DNA from: Candidatus Sordicultor fermentans
GTDB lineage: Bacteria; Atribacterota; Atribacteria; Atribacterales; Caldatribacteriaceae
Reading direction: 5' to 3'
DNA length: 35,071 nt
Assembly: GCA_002385475.1 (NCBI GenBank)
Contig: DGDO01000065.1
Coordinates: 19,237-54,307, forward strand
In this document: positions 16,457-23,127 of the stretch, in pieces
How the letters are laid out: every line of letters starts with the position of its first letter
Position numbering within the stretch: the first letter of the stretch is position 1
The notes under the pieces: model-generated
Database searches by the model: none
What the model saw: only the letters and a program-made list of their open reading frames with translations
Told to the model about the DNA's origin: nothing
Made by a program: the position numbers and the translations under genes

Positions 16457-16660
16457 TTAAGGTTCTGAAGTTTTCTTCTCTGCTTTATCTGCCCGCTCTA
16501 TTTCTGCATCTATAAAAGCACGCATAGCTTTCAGCACTTCTACTCTTGCTTGAGAAAAATGCTTGCGAGCTTCCTCATTGAGGAAAGGGCTTAAAACTTT
16601 TTCCATGGGCTTAAAAAATATCTCTTCAAACACCTCTCGGGCTCTTTCCTTTTCCTCCAT
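16457..16660 (-). CDS. Small hypothetical protein, helical
   Basis: 67 aa and not recognised. It is charged and predicted all-helical (EEKERAREVFEEIFFKPMEK, then LNEEARKHFSQARVEVLKAMRAFIDAEIERA), ending in a Lys/Glu/Thr tail. It has no membrane segment or signal. The ATG at 16660 lies 5 nt from GGGAGGTGA; a GTG further upstream at 16669 falls inside that ribosome binding site and is unlikely. It is 16 nt after the flavodoxin-like gene and ends the thrS-prmA operon. The strong ribosome binding site and intact frame suggest it is real. Confidence 0.7.
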   Translation of the reverse strand: MEEKERAREVFEEIFFKPMEKVLSPFLNEEARKHFSQARVEVLKAMRAFIDAEIERADKAEKKTSEP

Positions 16661-16676
16661 AGTCTTCACCTCCCTA

Positions 16677-17084
16677 TCACTTCAGGTGTCTTTTGACCAG
16701 GTCTTCTGCTTCTTTCTCGCCTTTTAGTGCCTCAAAATCCACCACAAAAGCTCCCTGTGATTCCATTTTAGACATTAATTTCTTTAAAGCCTTATCTGTT
16801 CCAAACAGGTTAGGACGAACATAAGCTACCGCCCTTTTACCTTCCATTCCACTTGCTCCTTGCAAAAAGTTTACTACCTCCTGAGATATTTTGCCTCCCC
16901 ACAAGCTCAAAACTTGAGAACCAACAAATATCAAATCAAAAGGGCGCAAACTAACCGGAGAGGTGGTATCTTCTGCTTCAATAACTTTTACCGTCCAACC
17001 CTCTTTTTCAAAGATACCAACCATATAACGGGCCAGATTGGCTACACGTTTATCTTTGCTACTGTGAATAAAAGCCACTCGCAA
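16677..17084 (-). CDS. Flavodoxin-like fold protein
   Basis: About 135 aa with alternating beta/alpha segments: RVAFIHSSKDKRVANLARYMVGIFEKEG, VKVIEAED, FDLIFVGSQVLSLWGGKISQEVVNFL, KRAVAYVRP. This resembles flavodoxin-like domains. The first loop (HSSKDKRVA) is not the usual T/S-x-T-G-N-T FMN loop, so FMN binding is doubtful. The likeliest start is a TTG at 17084, 8 nt from AGGAGGTGA; the upstream GTG at 17096 lies within that ribosome binding site. It is located between prmA (23 nt upstream with this start) and a small gene. The fold call is moderate and the role unknown. Confidence 0.75.
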   Translation of the reverse strand: MRVAFIHSSKDKRVANLARYMVGIFEKEGWTVKVIEAEDTTSPVSLRPFDLIFVGSQVLSLWGGKISQEVVNFLQGASGMEGKRAVAYVRPNLFGTDKALKKLMSKMESQGAFVVDFEALKGEKEAEDLVKRHLK

Positions 17085-17107
17085 AAATCCATTCACCTCC
17101 TTTCATA

Positions 17108-17914
17108 TTATAATACATTTTCCGATTTCTTATAAGCAACTGTAACCCAGGAGGAATCTACTTTGATTTCTTTTTCTTTCAAACTCAGTATTTTAGCTTT
17201 TTCTTGAAGAAGAGAAAAATCTTTCTCTTCTCCTCCCGAGAGAACCAGAATGCCTTCTTCGTTAAGCAAGTTGTTCATAGTTTCCAAATGGAGAAGATGA
17301 AAATTAGTCCCGATATTACACACTATAAAATCAAAGTTTTCTTTTATTTCTTCTATTTCCTCCTCTTTAAAATTTACTCGAGAAAAATCCATATCGTTTA
17401 AAGATAAATTACGCCTCAGCTCTTCTCCGGCATGGGGGTCGATATCTAAAGCTACAATTCTTCCCCCCTCAAGCTTTGCCGCTAAAATGGAAAGAATACC
17501 CGAGCCACTTCCCACATCCAGAAAACTCTGTCCTCTTTGAAAGTATTTATCTATCATATATAAACACCAGTAAGTGGTGGGATGTTGACCGGTGCCGAAA
17601 GCATAAGCAGGGTAAATCACAAGCTCCACAGCCGCGCCTTGCGGGTCTTCCCAGGGGGGCCTCACCACTATTCTTTCTCCCACCCGGATGGGCTTAAAAC
17701 TCTCTCGCCATTTATAAGCCCATTCCCCTTCTCCCTCCTCTTCTTCTCTACCTTTCACTCCCGGGGGAAGGACAATGGAGTTTTCCGAGTAAACTATCAT
17801 CTCATCAAACCCTGACTCCCATACCCCTAATATATTTTGTTCTTGTAACTGAAGCAGGAGTTTTTCCTTTTCTTCTTCTTTTATAGTTATTATAGTTTTA
17901 AACCATTTCTTCAT
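17108..17914 (-). CDS. prmA: Ribosomal protein L11 methyltransferase (PrmA-like)
   Basis: 268 aa, close to PrmA of thermophiles. A short N-terminal substrate-recognition part (residues 1-65) with the KWFKTIITI start precedes the conserved YAFGTGQHPTTYWCL box and the SAM site FLDVGSGSGILSILAAKLEGGRIVALDIDPHA in pieces. The usual N-I-L-A-N/D-P catalytic loop is replaced by NIGTNFHLLHL, so activity on L11 should be checked. The location beside the rplK operon supports PrmA. Its ATG overlaps the end of the upstream methyltransferase gene by 17 bp. Confidence 0.87.
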   Translation of the reverse strand: MKKWFKTIITIKEEEKEKLLLQLQEQNILGVWESGFDEMIVYSENSIVLPPGVKGREEEEGEGEWAYKWRESFKPIRVGERIVVRPPWEDPQGAAVELVIYPAYAFGTGQHPTTYWCLYMIDKYFQRGQSFLDVGSGSGILSILAAKLEGGRIVALDIDPHAGEELRRNLSLNDMDFSRVNFKEEEIEEIKENFDFIVCNIGTNFHLLHLETMNNLLNEEGILVLSGGEEKDFSLLQEKAKILSLKEKEIKVDSSWVTVAYKKSENVL

Positions 17915-18779
17915 TGCTATTTCTTCTTTCTCCTACCACTAAAAGTCCTGAAGCTACTTTTGCTCCCACTCCCAATACTTCAAACAGAGCATCATACTCT
18001 CGAGAGAATTCTAAAAACTCCTTATACAGAGAGGGATTATTCACTATTTTCTTTAAAGTACGAGGAGGCAGGAGTCGAGCCAGAGTTCCCGAAGCCACCA
18101 CCCGCAAAGGTCTAAACCCCTCCTCTATTAAATCATCTAAAATTTCAGAAGGGGTAAAAGCATGCAGAGGGGGAAAAATATAGCGATAAAGGAGAGGAAT
18201 TTTCTCCTCTAAGTTTTCCCAGAAAGAAGGATGATCCCAGTTACCTTCTCTAAAAAAACGACGAGAAATCTCCAAGCTATTTCTGAATCGCAATTCCGTC
18301 TCCACTGCTACTGGAACCTGTCCCCACCGATTTACTACCGAAACGATTAGCTTATCTTTAGTTACTCTCCCCAGCTCCTCGAGAGCCCTTTTTTGCTCCG
18401 GATAAGCATAGGAAACAGGGGCATCCAGAGAAATAGTAAGATCAAAATAACGGTCAGAAAAAGAGGACAGATCTTGCACCTTCCCTACCTGAAACTCGAT
18501 GGAAGAAACACCCCTGTCCCCTGCTAATTTTTTAGCTTCTTCTATCATCCGGGGAGAAAGGTCAAGATGAGTAACCTGGCATCCTCTTTCTGCTAAAGGA
18601 ATAGAATAGCGTCCATAGCCTCCTCCGGCATCCAGAACCTTCAATCCTGGTTGTAAAAAAGGCTCTATTTCTAACCATACGAGATCCGTGTGAATCCTTT
18701 TTTCCCAGTTTTTATCCCGCTTTTTTTCTCTTTTTACCCCTCCATTCCAAAAAAGGCGATGAGAAGTTTCTCCCTTCAC
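17898..18779 (-). CDS. Class I SAM-dependent methyltransferase
   Basis: 293 aa. Residues 1-30 are basic. Then comes motif I VLDAGGGYGRYSIPLAERG with the acidic end of strand 2 HLDLSPRMIEEAKKLA, FDLTISLDAPVSYA as motif II, and a C-terminal part of uncertain fold. It is a methyltransferase of the type 11/25 group; substrate unknown. The GTG start shares one base with the thrS stop codon (TAGTG), with AAGGTGG upstream, and its 3' end runs 17 bp into prmA, so the three genes are translationally coupled. Confidence 0.88.
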   Translation of the reverse strand: MKGETSHRLFWNGGVKREKKRDKNWEKRIHTDLVWLEIEPFLQPGLKVLDAGGGYGRYSIPLAERGCQVTHLDLSPRMIEEAKKLAGDRGVSSIEFQVGKVQDLSSFSDRYFDLTISLDAPVSYAYPEQKRALEELGRVTKDKLIVSVVNRWGQVPVAVETELRFRNSLEISRRFFREGNWDHPSFWENLEEKIPLLYRYIFPPLHAFTPSEILDDLIEEGFRPLRVVASGTLARLLPPRTLKKIVNNPSLYKEFLEFSREYDALFEVLGVGAKVASGLLVVGERRNSNEEMV

Positions 18780-20599
18780 TAATCAACCACCTTTTCTTCT
18801 ATCTCCCGCTTTAGATTCTTCAATAATTCATCCAGGGTGAAAGAGCCTATGTCCCCTTTTTTACGTTTCCGGATACTCAGTGTCCGGTTCTCCATCTCCC
18901 GGTCTCCAATGATAGCAAGGTAAGGAACTTTTTCCACTTCTGCTTTTCTGATTTTAGCCCCCAGAGTGGCATTTTCGTCATTAATCTCCACTCGTATTTC
19001 TTCGCTAAAAATAACGTCTTTTATTTCCCGGGCATAATCGATATGTCTTTCGGCGATAGGCAAAATTACCACCTGCACTGGTGCTAACCACAGGGGGAAA
19101 GCTCCGGCAAATTGCTCAATTAAAATACCTAAGAATCTTTCGATACTTCCTAAAACTGTTCGGTGGAGCATCACCGGTCGGTGGCGGTTTCCATCTTCTC
19201 CAATGTAGTACAGGTCAAATTTTTCAGGCATAGCAAAATCCAGCTGAATAGTTCCACACTGCCATCTTCTTCCCAGACAATCACGGAGATGAAAATCAAT
19301 CTTTGGCCCGTAAAAAGCTCCTTCTCCCGGGTTAACTCGATAGTCAACTTCTAACTCTCTTAGCGCTTCTTCTAACGACCGGGTAGCCAGATCCCACATC
19401 TCATCAGACCCCATGGAGTTCTCAGGACGAGTGCTCAACTCTACTTCATAAGTAAAATCAAACAGGCGGTAAAAATAATCAGCTAACTCAATTACCCCTA
19501 TAATTTCCTGTTTTACCTGGTGAGGCTCCATAAAGATATGGGCATCGTCTTGAGTGAAACACCGTACTCTCATTAACCCGTGCAAAACTCCGGAAAGCTC
19601 ATGACGATGAACCAACCCTAACTCTGCCCACCGTAAGGGTAGCTCTCGATAGCTATGCAGCTGGCTTTTAAAAATTAAAATCCCCCCGGGACAATTCATG
19701 GGTTTTATAGCAAAATCCCGGTCATCGATTTTAGTAAAATACATATTATCCCGGTAGTGTTCCCAATGGCCGGATTGTTCCCAGAGAGCCCGTTCTAAAA
19801 TCATAGGAGTTTTTACTTCCTGATAACCCCGCTTTAAGTGTTCCCTACGCCATAAGTCTAAAAGAGCATTGATAACCACCATCCCCCGAGGGTGAAAGAA
19901 GGGAAAACCAGGACCTTCTTCGTGCAGACTGAATAAATCCAGCTCTCTTCCCAAGCGACGATGGTCTCTTCTTTTAGCTTCTTCTCTCCGCTTCAAGAAC
20001 TCTTGCAATTTCTCCTCCGAATCAAAAGAAATTCCATATATCCGCTGAAGCATGGGGTTATCCTCTCTTCCCCGCCAGTAGGCTCCCGAAACGCTTAAAA
20101 GCTTAAAAGCTTTTATGTAGCCAGTAGAAGGTACATGAGGCCCCCGGCAGAGGTCTAAGAATTCTCCCTGTTCATAAAGGGTTACTTTGCTCTCTTCTAT
20201 CTCTTCTAAAATTTCTACTTTATAAGTTTCTCCTCTTTCGGCAAATATTTTTTGCGCTTCCTCCTTAGAAACTTCTTTTCGCCGAAAAGGAAGGTCTTCC
20301 TGGATAATTTTTCTCATTTCTTTTTCTATCTCTTCTAAGTCTTCGTCGGTCAAAGGACGAGGAATATCAAAATCGTAGTAAAAACCTTCCTCAATAGCTG
20401 GACCAATGGCCAGCTTGGCTTCGGGAAACAATCTCTTTACCGCCTGAGCCATGATATGGGAAGTACTATGCCAGTAAATTTCTCTACCTGCTTCATCGGC
20501 AAAAGAGAGGTAATTTTTTACTTTCTCCTCTTCCCCTATATCCACCAAACGACCATCTTCGGTAACCGCAGCGATGGCTTCTTTAGATTTCACGTTCAT
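18779..20599 (-). CDS. thrS: Threonyl-tRNA synthetase, N-terminally short
   Basis: 606 aa against about 640 for typical bacterial enzymes. The editing domain has H44-STS-H48 and later the Cys in LDLCRGPHVPSTG. The class II core has PMNCPGG, the motif 2 region VRCFTQDDAHIF and the motif 3 region MLHRTVLGSIERF, with Cys, His and His placed as the zinc ligands. The C-terminal anticodon domain starts at about residue 505 (LAPVQVVILPI). The first 43 residues cannot hold a full 60-residue TGS domain, so that domain is truncated or missing. The start is ATG with AAGGAGG. It heads a five-gene operon. I see no T-box in front of it. Confidence 0.97.
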   Translation of the reverse strand: MNVKSKEAIAAVTEDGRLVDIGEEEKVKNYLSFADEAGREIYWHSTSHIMAQAVKRLFPEAKLAIGPAIEEGFYYDFDIPRPLTDEDLEEIEKEMRKIIQEDLPFRRKEVSKEEAQKIFAERGETYKVEILEEIEESKVTLYEQGEFLDLCRGPHVPSTGYIKAFKLLSVSGAYWRGREDNPMLQRIYGISFDSEEKLQEFLKRREEAKRRDHRRLGRELDLFSLHEEGPGFPFFHPRGMVVINALLDLWRREHLKRGYQEVKTPMILERALWEQSGHWEHYRDNMYFTKIDDRDFAIKPMNCPGGILIFKSQLHSYRELPLRWAELGLVHRHELSGVLHGLMRVRCFTQDDAHIFMEPHQVKQEIIGVIELADYFYRLFDFTYEVELSTRPENSMGSDEMWDLATRSLEEALRELEVDYRVNPGEGAFYGPKIDFHLRDCLGRRWQCGTIQLDFAMPEKFDLYYIGEDGNRHRPVMLHRTVLGSIERFLGILIEQFAGAFPLWLAPVQVVILPIAERHIDYAREIKDVIFSEEIRVEINDENATLGAKIRKAEVEKVPYLAIIGDREMENRTLSIRKRKKGDIGSFTLDELLKNLKREIEEKVVD

Positions 20600-21215
20600 A
20601 AATTTTCCTCCTTATATATAGTAGCTCTCCTACTTCCGATATGCTGCATTTTATCACTTCATTTAAACCACTTTTGAGCACAAATTATTATATTTAATAT
20701 ATTACCACATCGCTGAAAAATCCGGGATATATATCCTGTGGATAATAAAATTAAGGCATCAATGAGAGCTCATCCCCTCATTTCCAGTAGCAGCTTTCCG
20801 AGAAAGACATTTACCAGGTGATACAACTATCATCTTGCGTAGCCCTCGAAAAATTCCCGGCAGTCAAACGGGTACGGAAATAGATCGCTGAGCTTCGTAA
20901 CCACCTCTCCGAAAGTAGCACATAAATATATACACCACTTGCAAAGAACATAAGGGCTCGCCGGAACAGCAACCAATAATAATAGGTTTTGAAAAAACGG
21001 ATGGTTTTTAAATGGACATTTTCCAGGCACGGCTTTTTAAACAGACGTTCTTTAACAGACAGTTTTTAAACGCAACAAGCTTGTTGTTAGCCAAACCGCA
21101 AAAGATTCGAAAACACTCTTGCATTTCTAAATTGACGGATGTTATGAATAGTAGGTATAATCAATGTTAGCTTGACGCCTTAGGCGCTGAATGAAGAAAA
21201 GGACAAGAGAAAATT
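20600..21215. other. 616-bp gene-poor region between thrS and the ProC-like gene
   Basis: 20600-20720 should contain the thrS promoter, but no convincing box pair is seen. From about 20760 to 21030 the plus strand has peptide-like stretches broken by stops (for example VALEKFPAVKRVRK, stop, IAELRNHLSES), which could be a dead gene that I cannot identify. 21000-21072 has repeated A/T-rich blocks (TTTTTAAAC, TTCTTTAACAGAC). A 14-bp palindrome CAACAAGCTTGTTG is at 21073-21086. The promoter of the next gene is at 21132-21161. Confidence 0.45.
21132..21161 (+). promoter_or_regulatory. promoter of the ProC-like gene
   Basis: TTGACG (21132-21137), 18 bp, TATAAT (21156-21161). Transcription would begin near 21168, some 48 nt before the ATG. 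A small palindrome (GCCTTAGGC) lies in the leader at about 21177-21187. Confidence 0.72.
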
Positions 21216-22046
21216 ATGGAAAAGAAAATAGCAATAATTGGCTGCGGAAGCATGGGGAAAATGCTTCTGGAAAAAATAATCAATTCTAAAATAATACCAG
21301 AAGACAATTTATTCGTAGCAAACCGTACACTTGAAAAAATACAAGTTTTAAAAGAAAAGTATAAGAATATGCATATTTGCAGAACAAACAAAGAAGCAGC
21401 AGAAAATTCAGACATTATCTTCATCTGCGTAAGACCATCAGATATAAAGACCGTTCTGCTGGAAATAAGAGATGTGCTTGATAATAGCAAACATATCATT
21501 TCATTAAACGGAAGTATTTTATTCGAACAAATAGAAACAGTATGTAAAAATAATAAAATATCGAAGGTAATTCCAAGTGTTACTGCAGAAGTAAATGAAT
21601 CACAAACATTAGTATGCCATAATAGTAAAGTAACCAAAGAAGATGAAATAGTATTAAATAAAATATTGGGAACATTTGGAAAAGTAATAGAGCTTCCAGA
21701 AAATGAAATGGGAATGGGAGCAGAGTTGGTAAGCTGTATGCCAGGATTCATTGCAGCAATATTCAATGAAATTGTCGTTGTAGCGCAAGAACATACCAAA
21801 ATACCAGAAGAACAGATAACAAACATGCTACTAAATACAATGATGGGAACGAGCAAGTTAATGCTGGAAAACAAGTTATCATTTGAAGAAGTTATTATCA
21901 GGGTTGCTACTAAAGGCGGAATTACGGAAGAAGGTATAAAAGTAATACACGAGAAATTACCAGAAGTAGTAAAAGAAATGTTTGAGAAAACATTAGAGAA
22001 AAGAAAATTAACAACAGAAAATGCAATAAAAGCATTTAATAGTTAA
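21216..22046 (+). CDS. Pyrroline-5-carboxylate reductase-like (ProC/ComER family) protein
   Basis: 276 aa. The N-terminal Rossmann fold begins KIAIIGCGSMGKMLLEKI, with VANRT after strand 2 (an Arg-containing, NADP-type end) and DIIFICVRPSDIKTVL. The C-terminal helical dimerisation domain contains MPGFIAAIFNEIVVVA and ATKGGITEEGIKVI, the counterpart of the ProC VTSPGGTT segment. ProC makes proline from pyrroline-5-carboxylate; ComER-like relatives have unknown reactions. I prefer a ProC-like oxidoreductase over true ProC because the substrate-loop sequence departs from the classical one. It stands alone with its own promoter in a repeat-rich stretch, and its coding DNA is visibly more A-rich than its neighbours, hinting at transfer. 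Confidence 0.82.
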   Translation: MEKKIAIIGCGSMGKMLLEKIINSKIIPEDNLFVANRTLEKIQVLKEKYKNMHICRTNKEAAENSDIIFICVRPSDIKTVLLEIRDVLDNSKHIISLNGSILFEQIETVCKNNKISKVIPSVTAEVNESQTLVCHNSKVTKEDEIVLNKILGTFGKVIELPENEMGMGAELVSCMPGFIAAIFNEIVVVAQEHTKIPEEQITNMLLNTMMGTSKLMLENKLSFEEVIIRVATKGGITEEGIKVIHEKLPEVVKEMFEKTLEKRKLTTENAIKAFNS

Positions 22047-22271
22047 GCATACAAAAGCTAATACCTGCATCAAGCTTACTTACAGCCAACCGTGAAGGTA
22101 AAAGCCATCCCTCTCCTAATGAAAGCCTTAATTAAGTAGCCCACCACTTAAACCAATGATAGACGCTCATGCTGCTTTGCAGCACCAGATGACAATGAAA
22201 ACATGAGGTCTATTCTTGCAGCTTTTTGTTTTTTTTTAAATCTTTGCCTTTTATTTTTAGTTTTTGTCTTT

Positions 22272-22305
22272 CGGGGATTATAGGGGGCTCTGCTCCCTTA
22301 TTGTC
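22272..22305. repeat. GC-rich hairpin module, copy 1
   Basis: It reads CGGGGATTATAGGGGGCTC then TGCTCCCTTATTGTC. The self-complementary core GGGGGC/GCTCCC lies in TTAT/TTAT-like flanks. Copy 2 at 22465-22500 has the same order and orientation with changes that keep the stem. Confidence 0.65.
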
Positions 22306-22313
22306 TGTTCTGC

Positions 22314-22396
22314 CATTCCCGAAATCTTCAATCGGGAATCCAGATATTTTTATCCTGAAACAATTTAGATTCCTGATAGAGACATTCAGGAATGAC
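22314..22396. repeat. inverted pair of ATTCCC...GGGAAT palindromic units (MITE-like)
   Basis: Unit 1 (22314-22345) reads CATTCCCGAA, 8 nt, then TCGGGAATCCAGAT. Unit 2 (22363-22396), read on the minus strand, is GTCATTCCTGAA, 8 nt, then TCAGGAATCTAAAT. They match position for position outside the central 8 nt. Each unit is itself an inverted repeat, so the whole could fold into a cruciform. Such ATTCCC-N-GGGAAT units are known as dispersed repeats in other bacteria (the dRS3 style of Neisseria). Confidence 0.7.
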
Positions 22397-22464
22397 GGAC
22401 GCGGAGGTTCTTTCTCCGGGTTATTTTTGATCTTTTTCTTTTGTCTTTATGTTTCTTGCTTTTT

Positions 22465-22500
22465 CGGGGGTTATAAGGGGGGCTTCGCCCCCTTATTGCC
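22465..22500. repeat. GC-rich hairpin module, copy 2
   Basis: It reads CGGGGGTTATAAGGGGGG then CTTCGCCCCCTTATTGCC. The stem AAGGGGG/CCCCCTT is closed by a CTTCG loop. Compared with copy 1 (22272-22305) the substitutions keep base pairing, as expected of a selected or mobile RNA/DNA structure. It may also serve as a terminator. Confidence 0.65.
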
Positions 22501-22611
22501 GTTTACAGTATAGATGGATACTTAATACGAAAAAGAACCATGGACTATTGATAGAAGGGGAGGGAAATTTTTTAAACTTTTAAGGAAGGCTTTTTTTCTT
22601 TTATCTACTTC

Positions 22612-22686
22612 TGGTGGGCGACACTGGACTCGAACCAGTGGCCTCTTCCGCGTCAAGGAAGCATTCTCCCTCTGAACTAGTCGCCC
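22612..22686 (-). tRNA. tRNA-Val (GAC)
   Basis: 75 nt with encoded CCA. Acceptor GGGCGAC/GTCGCCC, discriminator A, D-stem GTTC/GAAT, anticodon stem CTTCC/GGAAG around the loop TTGACGC (anticodon GAC), and T-arm ACTGG-TTCGAGT-CCAGT all pair. It is the last gene of the five-tRNA array. Confidence 0.96.
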
Positions 22687-22699
22687 ACTAACCATTTTC

Positions 22700-22774
22700 T
22701 GGAGGCGGCACTCGGACTCGAACCGAGGATGAAGGATTTGCAGTCCTCTGCCTTAGCCACTTGGCTATGCCGCC
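22700..22774 (-). tRNA. tRNA-Cys (GCA)
   Basis: 75 nt with encoded CCA. Acceptor GGCGGCA/TGCCGCC with discriminator T (U73, the known cysteine identity base), anticodon loop CTGCAAA, T-loop TTCGAGT. It lies 13 nt upstream of tRNA-Val. Confidence 0.96.
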
Positions 22775-22780
22775 ATTAAC

Positions 22781-22856
22781 TGGAGCGGAAGACGGGATTT
22801 GAACCCGCGACCCCCACCTTGGCAAGGTGATGCTCTACCACCTGAGCTACTTCCGC
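22781..22856 (-). tRNA. tRNA-Gly (GCC)
   Basis: 76 nt with encoded CCA. Acceptor GCGGAAG/CTTCCGC, anticodon loop TTGCCAA, stem CACC/GGTG, T-loop TTCAAAT. Discriminator U73 fits bacterial tRNA-Gly. It lies 6 nt from tRNA-Cys. Confidence 0.96.
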
Positions 22857-22862
22857 TCATCG

Positions 22863-22938
22863 TGGTGCCGAGACCCAGAATCGAACTGGGGACGCAAGGA
22901 TTTTCAGTCCTTCGCTCTACCGACTGAGCTATCTCGGC
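22863..22938 (-). tRNA. tRNA-Phe (GAA)
   Basis: 76 nt with encoded CCA. Acceptor GCCGAGA/TCTCGGC, discriminator A, anticodon loop CTGAAAA, stem AGGA/TCCT, T-loop TTCGATT. Confidence 0.96.
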
Positions 22939-22952
22939 GTACAAATCAACTC

Positions 22953-23031
22953 TGGCGGGGTCGACGGGATTTGAACCCGCGATCTTCAACGTGACAGGCT
23001 GACGTGTTAGGCCAGGCTACACCACGACCCC
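22953..23031 (-). tRNA. tRNA-Asp (GTC)
   Basis: 79 nt with encoded CCA. Acceptor GGGGTCG/CGACCCC with discriminator G (the known aspartate identity base), D-stem GTGT/ACAC around the long loop AGCCTGGCCTA, anticodon stem TCAGC/GTTGA with loop CTGTCAC, T-arm GCGGG/CCCGT. It is the first gene of the array, just 4-5 nt after the expected transcription start. Confidence 0.96.
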
Positions 23032-23041
23032 GCACATCTCC

Positions 23042-23070
23042 ATTTTAATAGTTAAAACCATTTTTGGCAA
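23042..23070 (-). promoter_or_regulatory. promoter of the tRNA array
   Basis: On the minus strand: TTGCCA (23065-23070), 17 bp, TAAAAT (23042-23047), placing the start near 23035, directly before tRNA-Asp. All five tRNAs are probably cut from one transcript. Confidence 0.72.
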
Positions 23071-23127
23071 GAGGTAAAACTGAATTCTGTAGTTATTCTG
23101 TGATAATTTCACCTTTAAAATCTTTTA

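Larger units (their letters stand above)
22047..22611. other. 565-bp intergenic region with palindromic repeats
   Basis: No gene is supported. A small hairpin, GCTGC-TTT-GCAGC, lies at about 22172-22184. Two direct copies of a GC-rich hairpin module (22272-22305 and 22465-22500) frame an inverted pair of a 30-bp palindromic unit (22314-22396). A reading frame of 95 codons across them is an effect of the repeats. Confidence 0.65.

Noticed and set aside
20600..20760. T-box riboswitch in front of thrS
   Set aside because: No TGGGTGG-type box, specifier stem or terminator/antiterminator pair is visible.
20830..21030. 66-codon open frame on the minus strand in the thrS/ProC gap
   Set aside because: No ribosome binding site, no recognisable domain, and an odd Cys/Phe/Pro-rich composition; I list the area only as gene-poor.
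21073..21098. Integron attC site next to the ProC-like gene
   Set aside because: The GTTAGCC string departs from GTTRRRY, no matching RYYYAAC partner is placed correctly, and no integrase is present.
21167..21874. 235-codon open frame opposite the ProC-like gene
   Set aside because: It is antisense to a clear Rossmann-fold protein, and its Ser/Ile-rich composition is typical of a shadow of A-rich coding DNA.
22226..22513. 95-codon open frame over the palindromic repeats
   Set aside because: Its Phe/Gly/Pro-rich sequence follows directly from the poly-T and hairpin repeats.
22765..22989. 74-codon open frame on the minus strand across the tRNA-Gly, -Phe and -Asp genes
   Set aside because: It is the translation of tRNA sequence; the tRNA folds are complete and such frames are a common artefact.
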